Shown here one piece after another: positions 8,972 through 18,381 of a stretch of 46,775 bases of DNA (its first letter is position 1; every line of letters starts with the position of its first letter). The DNA is from an uncultured Pseudomonadales bacterium. GTDB taxonomy: Bacteria; Pseudomonadota; Gammaproteobacteria; Pseudomonadales; Azotimanducaceae. Location: NCBI GenBank assembly GCA_938017975.1, contig CALIKQ010000055.1, positions 1 to 46,775 on the forward strand, given 5' to 3'. Made by a program: the position numbers and the translations under genes. The notes beneath the pieces are model-generated. The model saw only the letters and a list, made by a program, of their open reading frames with translations. It ran no database searches and was not told where the DNA came from.

Positions 8972-9927
8972 TGTGCTGCTCCTTGCCGCGTTCGGAGTTT
9001 AGGGTTGAGCAAAAGCGTCGCGATATCCGCCATTAAATTGAGCCCAACATAGATCGAAGCCATGAGTAGCGCGAGCGCCTGAACCAATGGAAAATCACGA
9101 TCTGCGATCGCGTTGACTGACAATCTACCAATTCCTGGATAATTGAAAACGACCTCAACCACCAGGACCCCACCCATCAACCAAGCAATGTTCAGTGCGA
9201 TCAGATTAATGGCGGGTAGTAGCGCGTTCGGCAGTGCATGACGCAAGACCTGCCGTGTCTTTGATAATCCTTTGAGCTCGCTCATCATCACGAAGTCGCT
9301 GGCGAGCACATCGATCATACTGGACCTGACCATGCGCATAATGTGCGCCACCATGACAAGCATCAAAGTCAGCACGGGCAATCCAATTTGCCCAAAGACC
9401 TCAATAATCGGCGCATCGACTCGCATGATCACGATACCCGGCAACCACCCCAAGTAGACGCTGAAAAAGGAGATCAACAGCGTGCCAGTAATAAACTCTG
9501 GAATGGTCATGAAAAAAATGGCTGCAGAGGAAATGAAGAGATCTGCTTTTTTGTCCCGCCAGAGCGCGGCGAGCACCCCAAGGAAAATCGCCAGCGGTAT
9601 GCCCAGTGCCGCAGCCGTCAGCCCTAAGATTAAGGTGTTTCTAAATCGGGGCCCGATCACACTTTCGAGCGGCTTACTTCGCTTAATGCTTTTACCCAGA
9701 TCACCTTGCGCCAAGCCTTGTGCCCAGGCGATATAGCGCACATAGGCTGGCTCGTTCAGGCGATGTTCCACTCGGCAGTTGTCGAGGCGCTGGCCCTGAG
9801 CCATCTGTCCCAAAAATGCTTCGCAAGCGTCACCCGGCAATAATTCGACCGCAATAAAAACCACTAAAGACACTACCCAAAGCGTCACAAAAGCAAATAA
9901 AAATCGAAAGGTAATGAGACGCAGCAA
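8968..9927 (-). CDS. ABC importer permease, DppB/OppB type
   Basis: A 319-residue membrane protein with an N-terminal helix, a periplasmic segment and a five-helix core, as in DppB/OppB. The segment 'YVRYIAWAQGLAQGDLGKSI' is the family's conserved periplasmic motif. 'LKGLSKTRQVLRHALPNALLPAINLI' is the EAA coupling loop. 'VVEVVFNYPGIGRLSVNAI' near 260-280 is also characteristic. It is the first gene of the minus-strand transport operon and overlaps the next permease by 4 bp. No binding-protein gene lies in this operon; the only candidate is the convergent one at 4794-6281. Confidence 0.95.
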   Translation of the reverse strand: MLRLITFRFLFAFVTLWVVSLVVFIAVELLPGDACEAFLGQMAQGQRLDNCRVEHRLNEPAYVRYIAWAQGLAQGDLGKSIKRSKPLESVIGPRFRNTLILGLTAAALGIPLAIFLGVLAALWRDKKADLFISSAAIFFMTIPEFITGTLLISFFSVYLGWLPGIVIMRVDAPIIEVFGQIGLPVLTLMLVMVAHIMRMVRSSMIDVLASDFVMMSELKGLSKTRQVLRHALPNALLPAINLIALNIAWLMGGVLVVEVVFNYPGIGRLSVNAIADRDFPLVQALALLMASIYVGLNLMADIATLLLNPKLRTRQGAAQ

Positions 9928-9998
9928 TGATTAACCTATTGTCTTAAACCATGACAGAGCGAGACCCGTCTCGGACTCGTTTGTTCTTGATGTCCAGA

Positions 9999-11021
9999 TC
10001 ACCAAGCGCACAAACCCAATTGGGCGCCTTGTTGCAAAGCTGTCTTAGTCGTTGCATTGGGTATTAATTCAGCAGCGCCTTTGTTACACACGAGGGTTTG
10101 ATCACCATGGCCAGCGAGGTCGAGCAAGATCTGGTCGAGATGACGGTACTGAATGTCATGCCCCTCATCAGGGTAGGCACGAATGGTCACAGATGCCTGC
10201 GGGAAAACATCTCGCCAAACCTCAAGACTTTGGGCGCCCAGGACTGCATCGGCGAGGCCTGCATAGACAAAAACCGGCGCCTTCACTGACGTCATATCGA
10301 TCAAGCCCTCTTGACAGTAAAGCTTGATTTCATGATCCAGCGGTGCAGGATCAGCCAATTGTCCCCGCATAAAGTGCGCGCGTGCACCCTCGTCAAACGC
10401 AGTGTCTTGAAAGCCGGTGACCTGATGCATTGGACTGTCTGAGCCAAAAGCAAAGAACTGCATGGGATAGCGCAACAAATCGCGATAAGCGCTGGCAGGC
10501 GAATCTGCGGCGCACCGCTGACCACCGCCTAAGGAAGGAGCGGTTGCGGCCAAATGAACGGAGCGCAGTTGCTCGGGATTACGGCTTGCGATCTTTTGGG
10601 TATAGGGTCCGCCGCCCGAAATACCAAACACTGAAAACTGCTCGATTTGAAGGTGCGCTAAAACCTCCTCAACATCTTCCGCAAAATTCGTCATCGTGAG
10701 CGCCGGGTCGAACGGCGTCTGTCCAAACCCATTACGTTCGACGGTGATAAACCGCAGGCCTAAGTCGGCGCGAAAGGTCTGCAAAAAGTCTAACAGCCTT
10801 AGCGCTCGTACCGATGTGCCAAGACCGCCGGTAAAAACAACCGCTCGTCCATTTGGGTCGCCATCATCAATAAAATGGATGACACGCCCCTGCGCGCCTT
10901 CGACCTGTTTTACCGTCGGACCCAGCCCATCGAATTTTTGGGGAAAGTCGATTGGGGCAGCATCAACATTGACCTCGATCAAAAGTCCTAGTAACAACAC
11001 CCACTTCATTGTCCTATACAT
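9999..11021 (-). CDS. exported alpha/beta hydrolase
   Basis: 340 residues (336 if the second ATG at 11009 is used, which starts at MKWVLLLGLL). A signal peptide covers the first 20 or so residues. The alpha/beta hydrolase fold is supported by an oxyanion region 'VFTGGLGTSVRALRLLDFLQ', the nucleophile elbow GISGGGP, a candidate acid in 'VYAGLADAVLGAQSLEVW', and the catalytic His in 'YPDEGHDIQYRH'. A Cys-containing cap and tail (Cys residues near the C-terminus) suits a periplasmic location. The substrate is unknown. The gene stands alone between the ABC permease operon and a 437-bp intergenic region. Confidence 0.88.
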   Translation of the reverse strand: MYRTMKWVLLLGLLIEVNVDAAPIDFPQKFDGLGPTVKQVEGAQGRVIHFIDDGDPNGRAVVFTGGLGTSVRALRLLDFLQTFRADLGLRFITVERNGFGQTPFDPALTMTNFAEDVEEVLAHLQIEQFSVFGISGGGPYTQKIASRNPEQLRSVHLAATAPSLGGGQRCAADSPASAYRDLLRYPMQFFAFGSDSPMHQVTGFQDTAFDEGARAHFMRGQLADPAPLDHEIKLYCQEGLIDMTSVKAPVFVYAGLADAVLGAQSLEVWRDVFPQASVTIRAYPDEGHDIQYRHLDQILLDLAGHGDQTLVCNKGAAELIPNATTKTALQQGAQLGLCAW

Positions 11022-11458
11022 CTGTTAACTCCACCGATCTGTCTTTCATCACTCGATGCTCACCTTTCTAGCGCTTGTTATAGGCAACGCTTTGTATCTC
11101 CAACACTGCACAACCACGGCCTTAGCTGAGAGCGATTATAAGCCGATCAAGCAGCGCCCTCCTGCTCCAATTGGCTCTAAAACCCGGATTTTCAGCCCGG
11201 CCATAGCTCTCTACGCCCGCAAAAACCAGCCGTTGCTATGCGCTTTTTGACCCCGTTGCACCAATCGGAGATTGTAGGACGCTCTGCATTCCAGCCTTCG
11301 ACAGATAAAAAGAAAATCAACAAATTGCTCTATTGCCGGCCACAATGCAACCGACCATACTGCGGTGCGAGGCTCTGATCGAATGATTCAGCGCCCAATG
11401 CCGTGCAAAAGGCGTGTGATGTGTCCAATCCTTTAACCATCATTTAAAGAGCATAGAT
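11022..11458. other. intergenic region, no convincing gene
   Basis: 437 bp between the divergent alpha/beta hydrolase and carnitine dehydrogenase-like genes. A 64-codon open frame at 11056-11250 has no recognisable family and no good ribosome binding site, so I do not call it. The stretch probably holds the promoters of both flanking genes. An AAAGAG sequence seven bases before the ATG at 11459 can serve as that gene's ribosome binding site. I see no tRNA or clear riboswitch. Confidence 0.5.
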
Positions 11459-12394
11459 ATGATTCAGAGCGTTGCAGTGATCGGAACCGGCGTTATTGGT
11501 ACGGGCTGGGCCCTCCGATGTTTGGCCGGTGGACGGCGGGTCGAGGCTTTTGACCCAAGCCCAAACTTCGAGACCCAGCTTGAAGCCGAGATAGAGAGGC
11601 TTTGGCCTGTTCTTGAAAAACGCGGTCTCGGTACCCATGCCGACCCATCGCAGATTCGTTACCATCCCTCCATTGCCGAGGCCTGTGCCGGCGTTGATTT
11701 TGTTCAGGAGTCAGCCCCTGAGGTACTCGCCATAAAACAAACCTTGCATGCAGAGATCGATGCAGCTTGTCCACCAGAGGTCATTATTGCATCGAGTTCC
11801 TCGGGTTTACTGCCGAGCGAGATCCAATCCGTTTGCGCGCACCCAGAACGTTTGCTGATCGGACACCCGTTTAATCCGGTCTATCTGCTGCCGCTCGTCG
11901 AAGTCGTCGGCGGAAAAAACACACAACCTGCTGCCCTGGATGCTGCCTCTGATTTCTATCGGCAACTTGGGATGCGTCCCCTACGCGTCCGGAATGAAAT
12001 CGAAGGATATCTGTCTGACCGTCTCCAAGAAGCGCTTTGGAGAGAGGCGCTGCATCTGGTAAATGATGGTATCGCCACCACTCAAGAACTCGATGATGCA
12101 ATCACCTACGGTCCAGGCCTACGCTGGGCGATGATGGGTACCTGTTTAACTTTTCACTTAGCAGGAGGCCAAGGGGGTATGCGGCATATGCTCGAACAAT
12201 TTGGTCCAGCGCTTAAACTCCCCTGGACAAAGCTCGAGGCTCCGGATCTATCAGAGAGGCTTATTGACGAAATGGTGGCAGGCACTGCTGCACAAGCCGG
12301 CTCAAAATCTATTGCTGAGCTTGAATCCATGCGGGATCAATGTCTGATCGAGATCATGGAAGTCGTTGAAAAGTACAGGTCAGCAGGGCTCTAG
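11459..12394 (+). CDS. lcdH: L-carnitine 3-dehydrogenase-like 3-hydroxyacyl dehydrogenase
   Basis: A 311-residue member of the 3-hydroxyacyl-CoA dehydrogenase superfamily, with an N-terminal Rossmann motif VIGTGVIGTGW (8-17) and DPSP after beta-2. The catalytic His136 is in 'IGHPFNPVYLLPLVEVV', and the central domain contains 'YGPGLRWAMMGTCLTFHLAGGQGG'. That last segment and the overall length match L-carnitine dehydrogenases better than fatty-acid HADs. The reaction would be L-carnitine plus NAD+ to 3-dehydrocarnitine, which a BKACE such as the one at 2360 can then cleave. It is a monocistronic plus-strand gene with an AAAGAG ribosome binding site. Lambda-crystallin or gulonate dehydrogenase-like activity is the main alternative. 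Confidence 0.83.
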   Translation: MIQSVAVIGTGVIGTGWALRCLAGGRRVEAFDPSPNFETQLEAEIERLWPVLEKRGLGTHADPSQIRYHPSIAEACAGVDFVQESAPEVLAIKQTLHAEIDAACPPEVIIASSSSGLLPSEIQSVCAHPERLLIGHPFNPVYLLPLVEVVGGKNTQPAALDAASDFYRQLGMRPLRVRNEIEGYLSDRLQEALWREALHLVNDGIATTQELDDAITYGPGLRWAMMGTCLTFHLAGGQGGMRHMLEQFGPALKLPWTKLEAPDLSERLIDEMVAGTAAQAGSKSIAELESMRDQCLIEIMEVVEKYRSAGL

Positions 12395-12462
12395 ACCGCC
12401 GAGTAGCAGTCCACTTCAAAGCCGTCGAGATTTATCACAACTAGAGTGGGACTCTGCCGAGC

Positions 12463-13419
12463 TCATTCGGTCCACTTAATTTCAGCGCCTTGAACCCGAG
12501 GGGTGTCATCGACCAGTTCTGCCGGGAACCCTGGCGCGCGAAGTTCGAGCGCACAAGCCTCTTCTAGACGCTTAACAATCATCGAGGACCAAGCCCGCGC
12601 GCCAAACCGGCGCTGGCCATCGTTAAAAATACGACCCAAAAGCGGTGAGATCTCCAAAGGGATCGAATGGGCATCCGCGACCGCCTGAAACAGGCCCAGA
12701 TCCTTTAATACCAAGTCCATCGTGAAATTAATGTTGTAACTACCATTTAAAATGACCTGACTCTCGGTCTCGTGTACAAACGAATTTCCTGAAGAAACGC
12801 GGATGGCTTCATAGGCGAGACCCAGATCGATGCCCGATTTTTCCGCAACGGTTAGTGCTTCTCCGACAGACGTCAGATTAGCGAATGCCAAATAATTGGT
12901 AATCACTTTTAAAATCGAAGCAGAGCCGAGTTCCCCCGTATGAAGAATATCCTTTCCCATTTCGGCCAGCACAGGCATCACCCGCTCAAAGGCGGACCTT
13001 GATCCTCCAGCTAAAATGGCAATGTTGCCGGTTGCAGCGCGATGACAGCCGCCGGAGACAGGCGCCTCAACTGTCTCGCCACCCCGGCGCCGAACCTCCG
13101 CGTCGATACGTTGGATTTCTTCGCCATCGGTTGTCGACATCTCAATCCAAATCTTTCCTGGACTCAAACCCTCAAGCACGCCGCCCACGCCCTCAAGAAC
13201 CTCAGCCGAGGCGCTCGGTGACGGTAAACAGGTAATGATCACTTCACAGTGCTTAGCAAGTTCAGCCGGAGAATCCGCCCACCCGGCACCCTGGTCGACA
13301 AAAGGTTGCGCCAGGGTTTTATCAAGGTCGCGAACCGTGAGCTCGATATTAGGCGCGCTCAGTAGGCTGCCTGCCAGCTGACGACCAACATTGCCTAAAC
13401 CGATAAATCCTGCTTTCAT
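12463..13419 (-). CDS. beta-hydroxyacid dehydrogenase (HIBADH family)
   Basis: 318 residues from the ATG at 13419, chosen because AAAGGAG lies seven bases upstream and because the protein then begins MKAGFIGLGNVGRQLAG, the Rossmann motif. A longer upstream frame (to 13482) has no such support. The family signature 'APVSGGCHRAATGNIAILAGG' and the catalytic Lys region 'SILKVITNYLAFANLTSVGEAL' place it with 3-hydroxyisobutyrate, tartronate semialdehyde and glyoxylate reductases. The substrate is a small beta-hydroxy acid, not determinable here. It is convergent with the carnitine dehydrogenase-like gene and divergent from the phosphodiesterase-type gene at 13509. Confidence 0.92.
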   Translation of the reverse strand: MKAGFIGLGNVGRQLAGSLLSAPNIELTVRDLDKTLAQPFVDQGAGWADSPAELAKHCEVIITCLPSPSASAEVLEGVGGVLEGLSPGKIWIEMSTTDGEEIQRIDAEVRRRGGETVEAPVSGGCHRAATGNIAILAGGSRSAFERVMPVLAEMGKDILHTGELGSASILKVITNYLAFANLTSVGEALTVAEKSGIDLGLAYEAIRVSSGNSFVHETESQVILNGSYNINFTMDLVLKDLGLFQAVADAHSIPLEISPLLGRIFNDGQRRFGARAWSSMIVKRLEEACALELRAPGFPAELVDDTPRVQGAEIKWTE

Positions 13420-13508
13420 TCTCTCACTCCTTTCGTGATTGATGGGGTTCGACGGAGTCCCATTAGAGGTCAAAGTCTTCATAATTCATAGAGGGCCTAC
13501 AGACGTGT

Positions 13509-14516
13509 ATGAAATCATCACACCGCAAAGTCTCAAGCAAAGCCTCCCTTCTCGGGCTGCTATGCTTCATGAGTGCTTCTATTATGGATAGTCCCGCGCA
13601 AGACGCAGTATTGTCTCAGCCCAAAGCCATTGTGATATTACTCGATGGCATCCCCGCAGATGTCATCGAAACCGTCGACACGCCAACGATCGATGCGATC
13701 AGCGCCCTCGGGGGATATCGCCGGGGTTATGTCGGCGGCACCATTGGTGGACTGAGCGAAAGTCCCACGATTTCAGCCGTCGGCTATCAGACGATGTTAA
13801 CGGGCACTTGGGCCAACAAACACAACGTATACTCCAATGAGATCAAGGCGCCGAACTATGCTTATTGGGACTTTTTTCGAATCGCAAAAACTGCCAACCC
13901 TCGGCTAAAAACAGCGCTGTTTTCAACTTGGGAAGACAATCGGACCAAATTGCTGGGCGAGGGCCTGGCCGATGCCGGTGGCTACAAACTCGATTACTTT
14001 TATGATGGCCTGGAACATCAGACCGAAGCTTACCCACACGATGCTGATGCCAATTACATCAAAGCCATCGATCAAGCTGTGGCCGAAGATGCCATTCGTT
14101 ATATCAAAAATGAGGCGCCAGATCTGTCGTGGCTTTATCTGCAGTACACCGATGACGTCGGGCACGCGATGGGCGACAGTGATCAATTGCGAGGAGCGGT
14201 TTCTGGCATGGATCATTTACTCGGCGGGCTATGGCAAGCAATCGAGCAGCGCAGAAAAACCGAAAACGAAGACTGGTTAGTCCTGGTCACCACAGATCAT
14301 GGCCGTGATGCCAAAACCGGCAAACATCATGGCGGTCAATCCGATCGAGAAAGAACCATTTGGATTGCGACCAATCAACCGAGCATCAATCGATCCATTG
14401 ATCGAGAAGCAAAGATGGTGGACATTTTGCCGACCCTGCTAGAGCACCTTCACATCAGGGCCCCGGCAGAGATCGCTCAACAGCTCGATGGAACCTCATT
14501 GTTCACCGCTCCCTGA
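13509..14516 (+). CDS. exported alkaline-phosphatase-superfamily phosphodiesterase/pyrophosphatase
   Basis: 335 residues with an N-terminal signal peptide (about 1-30). The alkaline phosphatase superfamily metal-binding pattern is visible: 'IVILLDGIPAD' at the first metal-binding Asp, the nucleophile region 'SPTISAVGYQTMLTGTW' after about 80 residues, then 'YTDDVGHAMG' and 'VTTDHGRD', and a C-terminal His in 'KTGKHHGGQSDRE'. It resembles type I phosphodiesterase/nucleotide pyrophosphatases. It probably acts in the periplasm on a phosphodiester or sulfate ester; the exact substrate is unknown. The nucleophile identity (Ser or Thr in that motif) should be fixed by alignment. Confidence 0.87.
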   Translation: MKSSHRKVSSKASLLGLLCFMSASIMDSPAQDAVLSQPKAIVILLDGIPADVIETVDTPTIDAISALGGYRRGYVGGTIGGLSESPTISAVGYQTMLTGTWANKHNVYSNEIKAPNYAYWDFFRIAKTANPRLKTALFSTWEDNRTKLLGEGLADAGGYKLDYFYDGLEHQTEAYPHDADANYIKAIDQAVAEDAIRYIKNEAPDLSWLYLQYTDDVGHAMGDSDQLRGAVSGMDHLLGGLWQAIEQRRKTENEDWLVLVTTDHGRDAKTGKHHGGQSDRERTIWIATNQPSINRSIDREAKMVDILPTLLEHLHIRAPAEIAQQLDGTSLFTAP

Positions 14517-14636
14517 TCGCATGACGCGGCCGCATCATGCGGGGGCAATTCTCAAAGCGGTGAAAAGTCGAGCCTCGTCAGAAAAAGCGCACGGATCTGA
14601 TCCACCAGCGACGCGAACAAAAAAATGCGCCTGCAT

Positions 14637-15080
14637 TTAACCCTGAGGCGCAGCACCGGCCGCATTCTGCATTCGCCGCAATTCTTCCCAACCAAGATAA
14701 CCGGTGAAGTGATCGTTATCGAAGAATATTACGGGTCCATTACAGATAAACAGGTATTCCGTGTCCTCTAATGCCGTCGTCTCGCCATGCAACATGCCAT
14801 TGGGCTCATAAACGTAGTCGCCGGCGTTTAAAACGCCATCTCGCACTTGAAGCTTGCCGCTCAAAATAAAGGTGTGCGATCCGCTTAGGTGTTTGTGCGG
14901 ACCTGCGGTGTAACCTTTCAACCAGCGAAACAAAACCGCCCATGAACCGCTCTCCGAACCGGTGTACAAGATCTTCATGAACGATTTCTCACCGCTTGGC
15001 ATCCACTCCATTTTGGACGCCTCGACCAAGGTGTCCATAAGCTCACTATTAACGGGCGATATCTCTTGGGATAGGGCCAT
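14637..15080 (-). CDS. cupin-domain protein, dihydroxyacetophenone dioxygenase-like
   Basis: 147 residues from the ATG at 15080, supported by AAAGGAG a few bases upstream; the frame extends to 15164 without a ribosome binding site. A single cupin barrel is suggested by 'YTAGPHKHLSGSHTFILSGKL' (the first His/Glu-type metal motif) and 'GDYVYEPNGMLHGE' (the second motif). The C-terminal 'GPVIFFD-NDHFTGYLGWEEL' recalls 2,4'-dihydroxyacetophenone dioxygenase and acetylacetone-cleaving enzymes. It may be a small metal-dependent oxygenase or a non-enzymatic sensor. It sits next to a glyoxalase-like gene on the same strand, 126 bp away. Confidence 0.82.
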   Translation of the reverse strand: MALSQEISPVNSELMDTLVEASKMEWMPSGEKSFMKILYTGSESGSWAVLFRWLKGYTAGPHKHLSGSHTFILSGKLQVRDGVLNAGDYVYEPNGMLHGETTALEDTEYLFICNGPVIFFDNDHFTGYLGWEELRRMQNAAGAAPQG

Positions 15081-15206
15081 TGTTATCTCCTTTGATTGCG
15101 AAAAACTTAGATTGCGAAAAACTGATTGTAAAAACCGCGGCGCGCCCCAATGACTTTTAACCAATGCACTGAATCAATCAACCATTAAGAAAAGCGCACC
15201 CATACC

Positions 15207-15701
15207 TCAGCCCCGGGCTGGGAAAATGAGCCCACTCAAACCCTTTGGAGAAAGAATTTCGATCCAATAACCATCAGGGTCACGCAAAAATGCCAGCCCC
15301 TTCATATTGCCATCATCCGGTCGTTTAACATACGTCACCCCAAGATCATCAAACCGCGCGCAAGCGGCATAAACATCTGGAACCGAAATTCCGATGTGAC
15401 CAAATCCTCGCGGCTCATCATTGCCGTGGTGATAGCTAAATTCCGGATCGGACTCTGTCCCGTGATTGTGGGTCAACTCCAGCAGCGCAGGTTGTTCGAA
15501 CACCCAAGCCGCACGCGCTGCTGGCGCCTCCGGAGGCTCTGATTGCGGGTAACCCAGAAAAAACAGTGAAAACTCATTATCGGGAAAATCAAATTGATCC
15601 AGTAATGTCATCCCAAGCACGTTCTGATAAAAATCCAAGGACGGCGCAGGGTCCTTAATCCTAAGCATGGTCTGGTTGAGCACGTAGTCTTGGGTTTCCA
15701 C
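15207..15701 (-). CDS. gloA: glyoxalase I-like protein (VOC family)
   Basis: A 164-residue vicinal oxygen chelate protein closely matching lactoylglutathione lyase, which isomerises the methylglyoxal-glutathione hemithioacetal. It has '[23 protein letters not shown]' at the N-terminus, '[11 protein letters not shown]' in the middle, '[14 protein letters not shown]' and '[13 protein letters not shown]' at the C-terminus. The Gln, Glu, His and Glu metal ligands fall in these four segments. Length and spacing fit the long proteobacterial form with the extra loop. It is probably a single-gene detoxification function. Confidence 0.93.
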   Translation of the reverse strand: METQDYVLNQTMLRIKDPAPSLDFYQNVLGMTLLDQFDFPDNEFSLFFLGYPQSEPPEAPAARAAWVFEQPALLELTHNHGTESDPEFSYHHGNDEPRGFGHIGISVPDVYAACARFDDLGVTYVKRPDDGNMKGLAFLRDPDGYWIEILSPKGLSGLIFPARG

Positions 15702-15871
15702 AATTTTCTCCTCGCGTCGGTATCTTCAACAACACCATAGCACATGACTTCCTGGTCCCAAGTGACCTCAGACAAGGGCTTTCTGGGCGGCAGAAGCGCG
15801 CTTGAAGGCAACCAATCGGTCGTGCCAAAACAGTAACGGTTTTTCTCTCGAGTCCAATTCTGATACTTTGA

Positions 15872-18334
15872 ATGTTTCTACATAGTGACAACACTGCGAT
15901 GAAACAACCTCCTCAGGATGCTGAGGTCATCATTATTGGCGGCGGCATCATCGGTTGCTCGATTGCCTTTCACCTCACACAAATCGGCATCAAGGACGTG
16001 GTGCTATTTGAGCGCCAGAAACTAACATCGGGCACAACCTGGCATGCAGCAGGTCTTGTTGCCCAGTTGCGCGCGTCGCAGAATATGACTCGCTTAGCTC
16101 AATATACCGCCCAACTTTTTAAGGACCTGAGTAGCATCACAGGCCAGGAGACCGGATATCAGCAAACCGGATCTCTTACTCTTGCCCTAAATCCTGAACG
16201 GCTTGAGGAACTCAAGCGCCAAGCCACGTTGGCCCGCGCATTTGGAATCGATTGCGAGACCATTTCGCCAGAGGACGCGCTTCACTATTGGCCAGGATTA
16301 AACCTTGAGCAAGCGATTGGCGGCGTCTATCTCTCCGGCGATGGGCAAACCAATCCCATTGATACCACACTTGCCTTTGCCAAAGGCGCCCGCCAGAGCG
16401 GCGCACAGATTATGGAGGACACTGAAGTCGAACGCCTGCTCATCGCGGGTGATCGCGCCGTCGGCGTCCAGTTGCGTTCGGGTGAGTCGGTTCGGGCCAA
16501 GACCGTGGTCCTCGCAGGCGGGATGTGGTCTAGACAATTCGCAGCCCAACACCAAGTCACCTTGCCGCTCCACGCGGCAGAGCATTTTTATCTGGTAACA
16601 GAGCCCATCGCCAGCTTCACCTCAATGCGCCCGACTCTGCGAATTCCAGATGAGCAGACCTACTATAAATACGATGCTGGCAAACTACTTTTGGGCGCCT
16701 TCGAGCTCAACGCAAAGCCCTGGGGGATGTCGGGTATTCCCGATGAATTTTGCTTCGATGCGCTACCTGAAGACTTTTCACATTTTGAACCCATTTTAAA
16801 TCAAGCCGTCAACCGGTTCCCTGAACTTGAGCAGGCCGGGATTCAACTGTTTTTCAATGGCCCAGAAAGCTTCACCCCTGATAATCGCTACCTGCTTGGG
16901 GAGACACCAGAGATCAAAAAGCTCTTCGTTGCCTCAGGCTTTAACTCCATCGGAATTCAATCCTCTGGTGGTGCAGGCAAGGTCTTGGCGGAGTGGATCA
17001 AACAAGGCACGCCTCCAATGGACCTCTGGGATGTCGATATTCGCCGCACCTTTCCGTTTCAAAATAGCGACCATTTTCTTTATGAGCGAACCCAGGAGTC
17101 TTTGGGCTTACTCTACGATCTGCACTGGCCAGACCGACAGTTTAAGACAGCACGAGATCAACGCCTCAGTCCTTTACACCATCGCCTCACTGCAAATGGT
17201 GCACTGATGGGTGAAGTCGCAGGTTTTGAGCGGCCGCTGGTCTATCAAGCAGAGGGGGAATCCTACGAAGGTGTTTACACCTACGGACAGCCCGTCTGGT
17301 TTGACGCTTGCCAGAGGGAGTGCGATGCGATTCATCAAACCGTGGCATTTTTTGATCAATCGAGTTATCCGATCTATGCGCTCTCCGGCGCATCTAGCCT
17401 GTCTTGTTTGCAGTGGATTTGCGGAAGAGACATGGATCTTGAGATCGATCAAATCGTCTACACCCAGCTTCTCAACAGCTCCGGCGGGATAGAGGCTGAT
17501 GTCACCATCGTCCGCTCTGCCGCCAACGAGTTTCTCATCACCGGCGGCTGTGCAACAGAGAGACGGGATCGGTTCTTTTTGAAGGCCCATGCCAAGACCT
17601 TTGGCTGCGCATTGACCCGCCGAGAAGACCTTTGCACCCTAGGGCTGATGGGTCCCCATTCTAGAAACCTGCTGAGCTTACTGACCGATGATCAAAATTG
17701 CGCAGCGCTGCACTTCTATCGCAGCATGAAGACCAGCATTGCCGGCGCAATGATCCGAATCAATCGCCTCAGCTATGTGGGAGAACTCGGCTTTGAATTG
17801 GTCGTTGATCGCGAACATGCCGTTGATATCTTTGACCGTATTAAAACCCAAGGGCAGCCACTTGGTCTGACATTGGCTGGCTTTTACGCGATGAATGCCT
17901 GCAGGATGGAGAAAGGTTATCGACATTGGGGGGATGACCTTACCGATCGCACAACCCCTTTTGAAGCAGGCTTAAAGTTTTGTGTAGACCTTGAAAAACC
18001 GGATTTCATCGCTAAGCCTGCCCTGCAGGCACTGCCCAAAAAGCTTCCTGCAAGGCTGGTCAATATTGCCATCCTGAGCGAATCCCCGCCCTTTATGATT
18101 CATGATGAGCCGATCTTCTGCGGCGACCACCAGGTCGGCCTCACCACCTCCGCAGCCTGGGGGCATCGCATTGGGCGGAGTCTTGCTGTTGCCAGCGTCG
18201 CTCACTCCAACGGCGTGTCAAAGCGCTGGCTTCAAGAAAATGACTTTGAAGTTGAGGTCGCCGGCCAACGCTATCCCATTGAAATTCAATTCGACGCGTT
18301 TTTCGATCCGTCTGCAATACGGCTTCGCAACTAG
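15872..18334 (+). CDS. dimethylglycine/sarcosine dehydrogenase-like FAD-GcvT fusion protein
   Basis: 820 residues from the ATG at 15872; a second ATG at 15899 (811 residues) is equally possible, and neither has a clear ribosome binding site. The N-terminal FAD oxidoreductase domain (about 15-390) has the dinucleotide motif [10 protein letters not shown] and '[12 protein letters not shown]', whose His is the covalent flavin attachment site of dimethylglycine dehydrogenases. The C-terminal half is an aminomethyltransferase (GcvT) fold that would pass the released one-carbon unit to tetrahydrofolate. It is a paralogue of the protein at 26090-28543. It is followed 47 bp later by the selenoprotein gene, suggesting an operon. 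The substrate is a methylated amine; dimethylglycine or sarcosine are the best guesses. Confidence 0.9.
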   Translation: MFLHSDNTAMKQPPQDAEVIIIGGGIIGCSIAFHLTQIGIKDVVLFERQKLTSGTTWHAAGLVAQLRASQNMTRLAQYTAQLFKDLSSITGQETGYQQTGSLTLALNPERLEELKRQATLARAFGIDCETISPEDALHYWPGLNLEQAIGGVYLSGDGQTNPIDTTLAFAKGARQSGAQIMEDTEVERLLIAGDRAVGVQLRSGESVRAKTVVLAGGMWSRQFAAQHQVTLPLHAAEHFYLVTEPIASFTSMRPTLRIPDEQTYYKYDAGKLLLGAFELNAKPWGMSGIPDEFCFDALPEDFSHFEPILNQAVNRFPELEQAGIQLFFNGPESFTPDNRYLLGETPEIKKLFVASGFNSIGIQSSGGAGKVLAEWIKQGTPPMDLWDVDIRRTFPFQNSDHFLYERTQESLGLLYDLHWPDRQFKTARDQRLSPLHHRLTANGALMGEVAGFERPLVYQAEGESYEGVYTYGQPVWFDACQRECDAIHQTVAFFDQSSYPIYALSGASSLSCLQWICGRDMDLEIDQIVYTQLLNSSGGIEADVTIVRSAANEFLITGGCATERRDRFFLKAHAKTFGCALTRREDLCTLGLMGPHSRNLLSLLTDDQNCAALHFYRSMKTSIAGAMIRINRLSYVGELGFELVVDREHAVDIFDRIKTQGQPLGLTLAGFYAMNACRMEKGYRHWGDDLTDRTTPFEAGLKFCVDLEKPDFIAKPALQALPKKLPARLVNIAILSESPPFMIHDEPIFCGDHQVGLTTSAAWGHRIGRSLAVASVAHSNGVSKRWLQENDFEVEVAGQRYPIEIQFDAFFDPSAIRLRN

Positions 18335-18381
18335 CTTCTCGTGGGAACCCCCATTACACTCTTAAGAAAAGGAGCGCTTTT

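Noticed and set aside
11056-11250. A 64-codon open frame in the intergenic region before the carnitine dehydrogenase-like gene
   Set aside because: No ribosome binding site, no family resemblance and unremarkable composition; best treated as chance.
11150-11260. A second tRNA gene in the intergenic region (a 'cccggattttcagcccgg' stretch looked anticodon-arm-like)
   Set aside because: No acceptor stem, T arm or CCA can be built around it on either strand.
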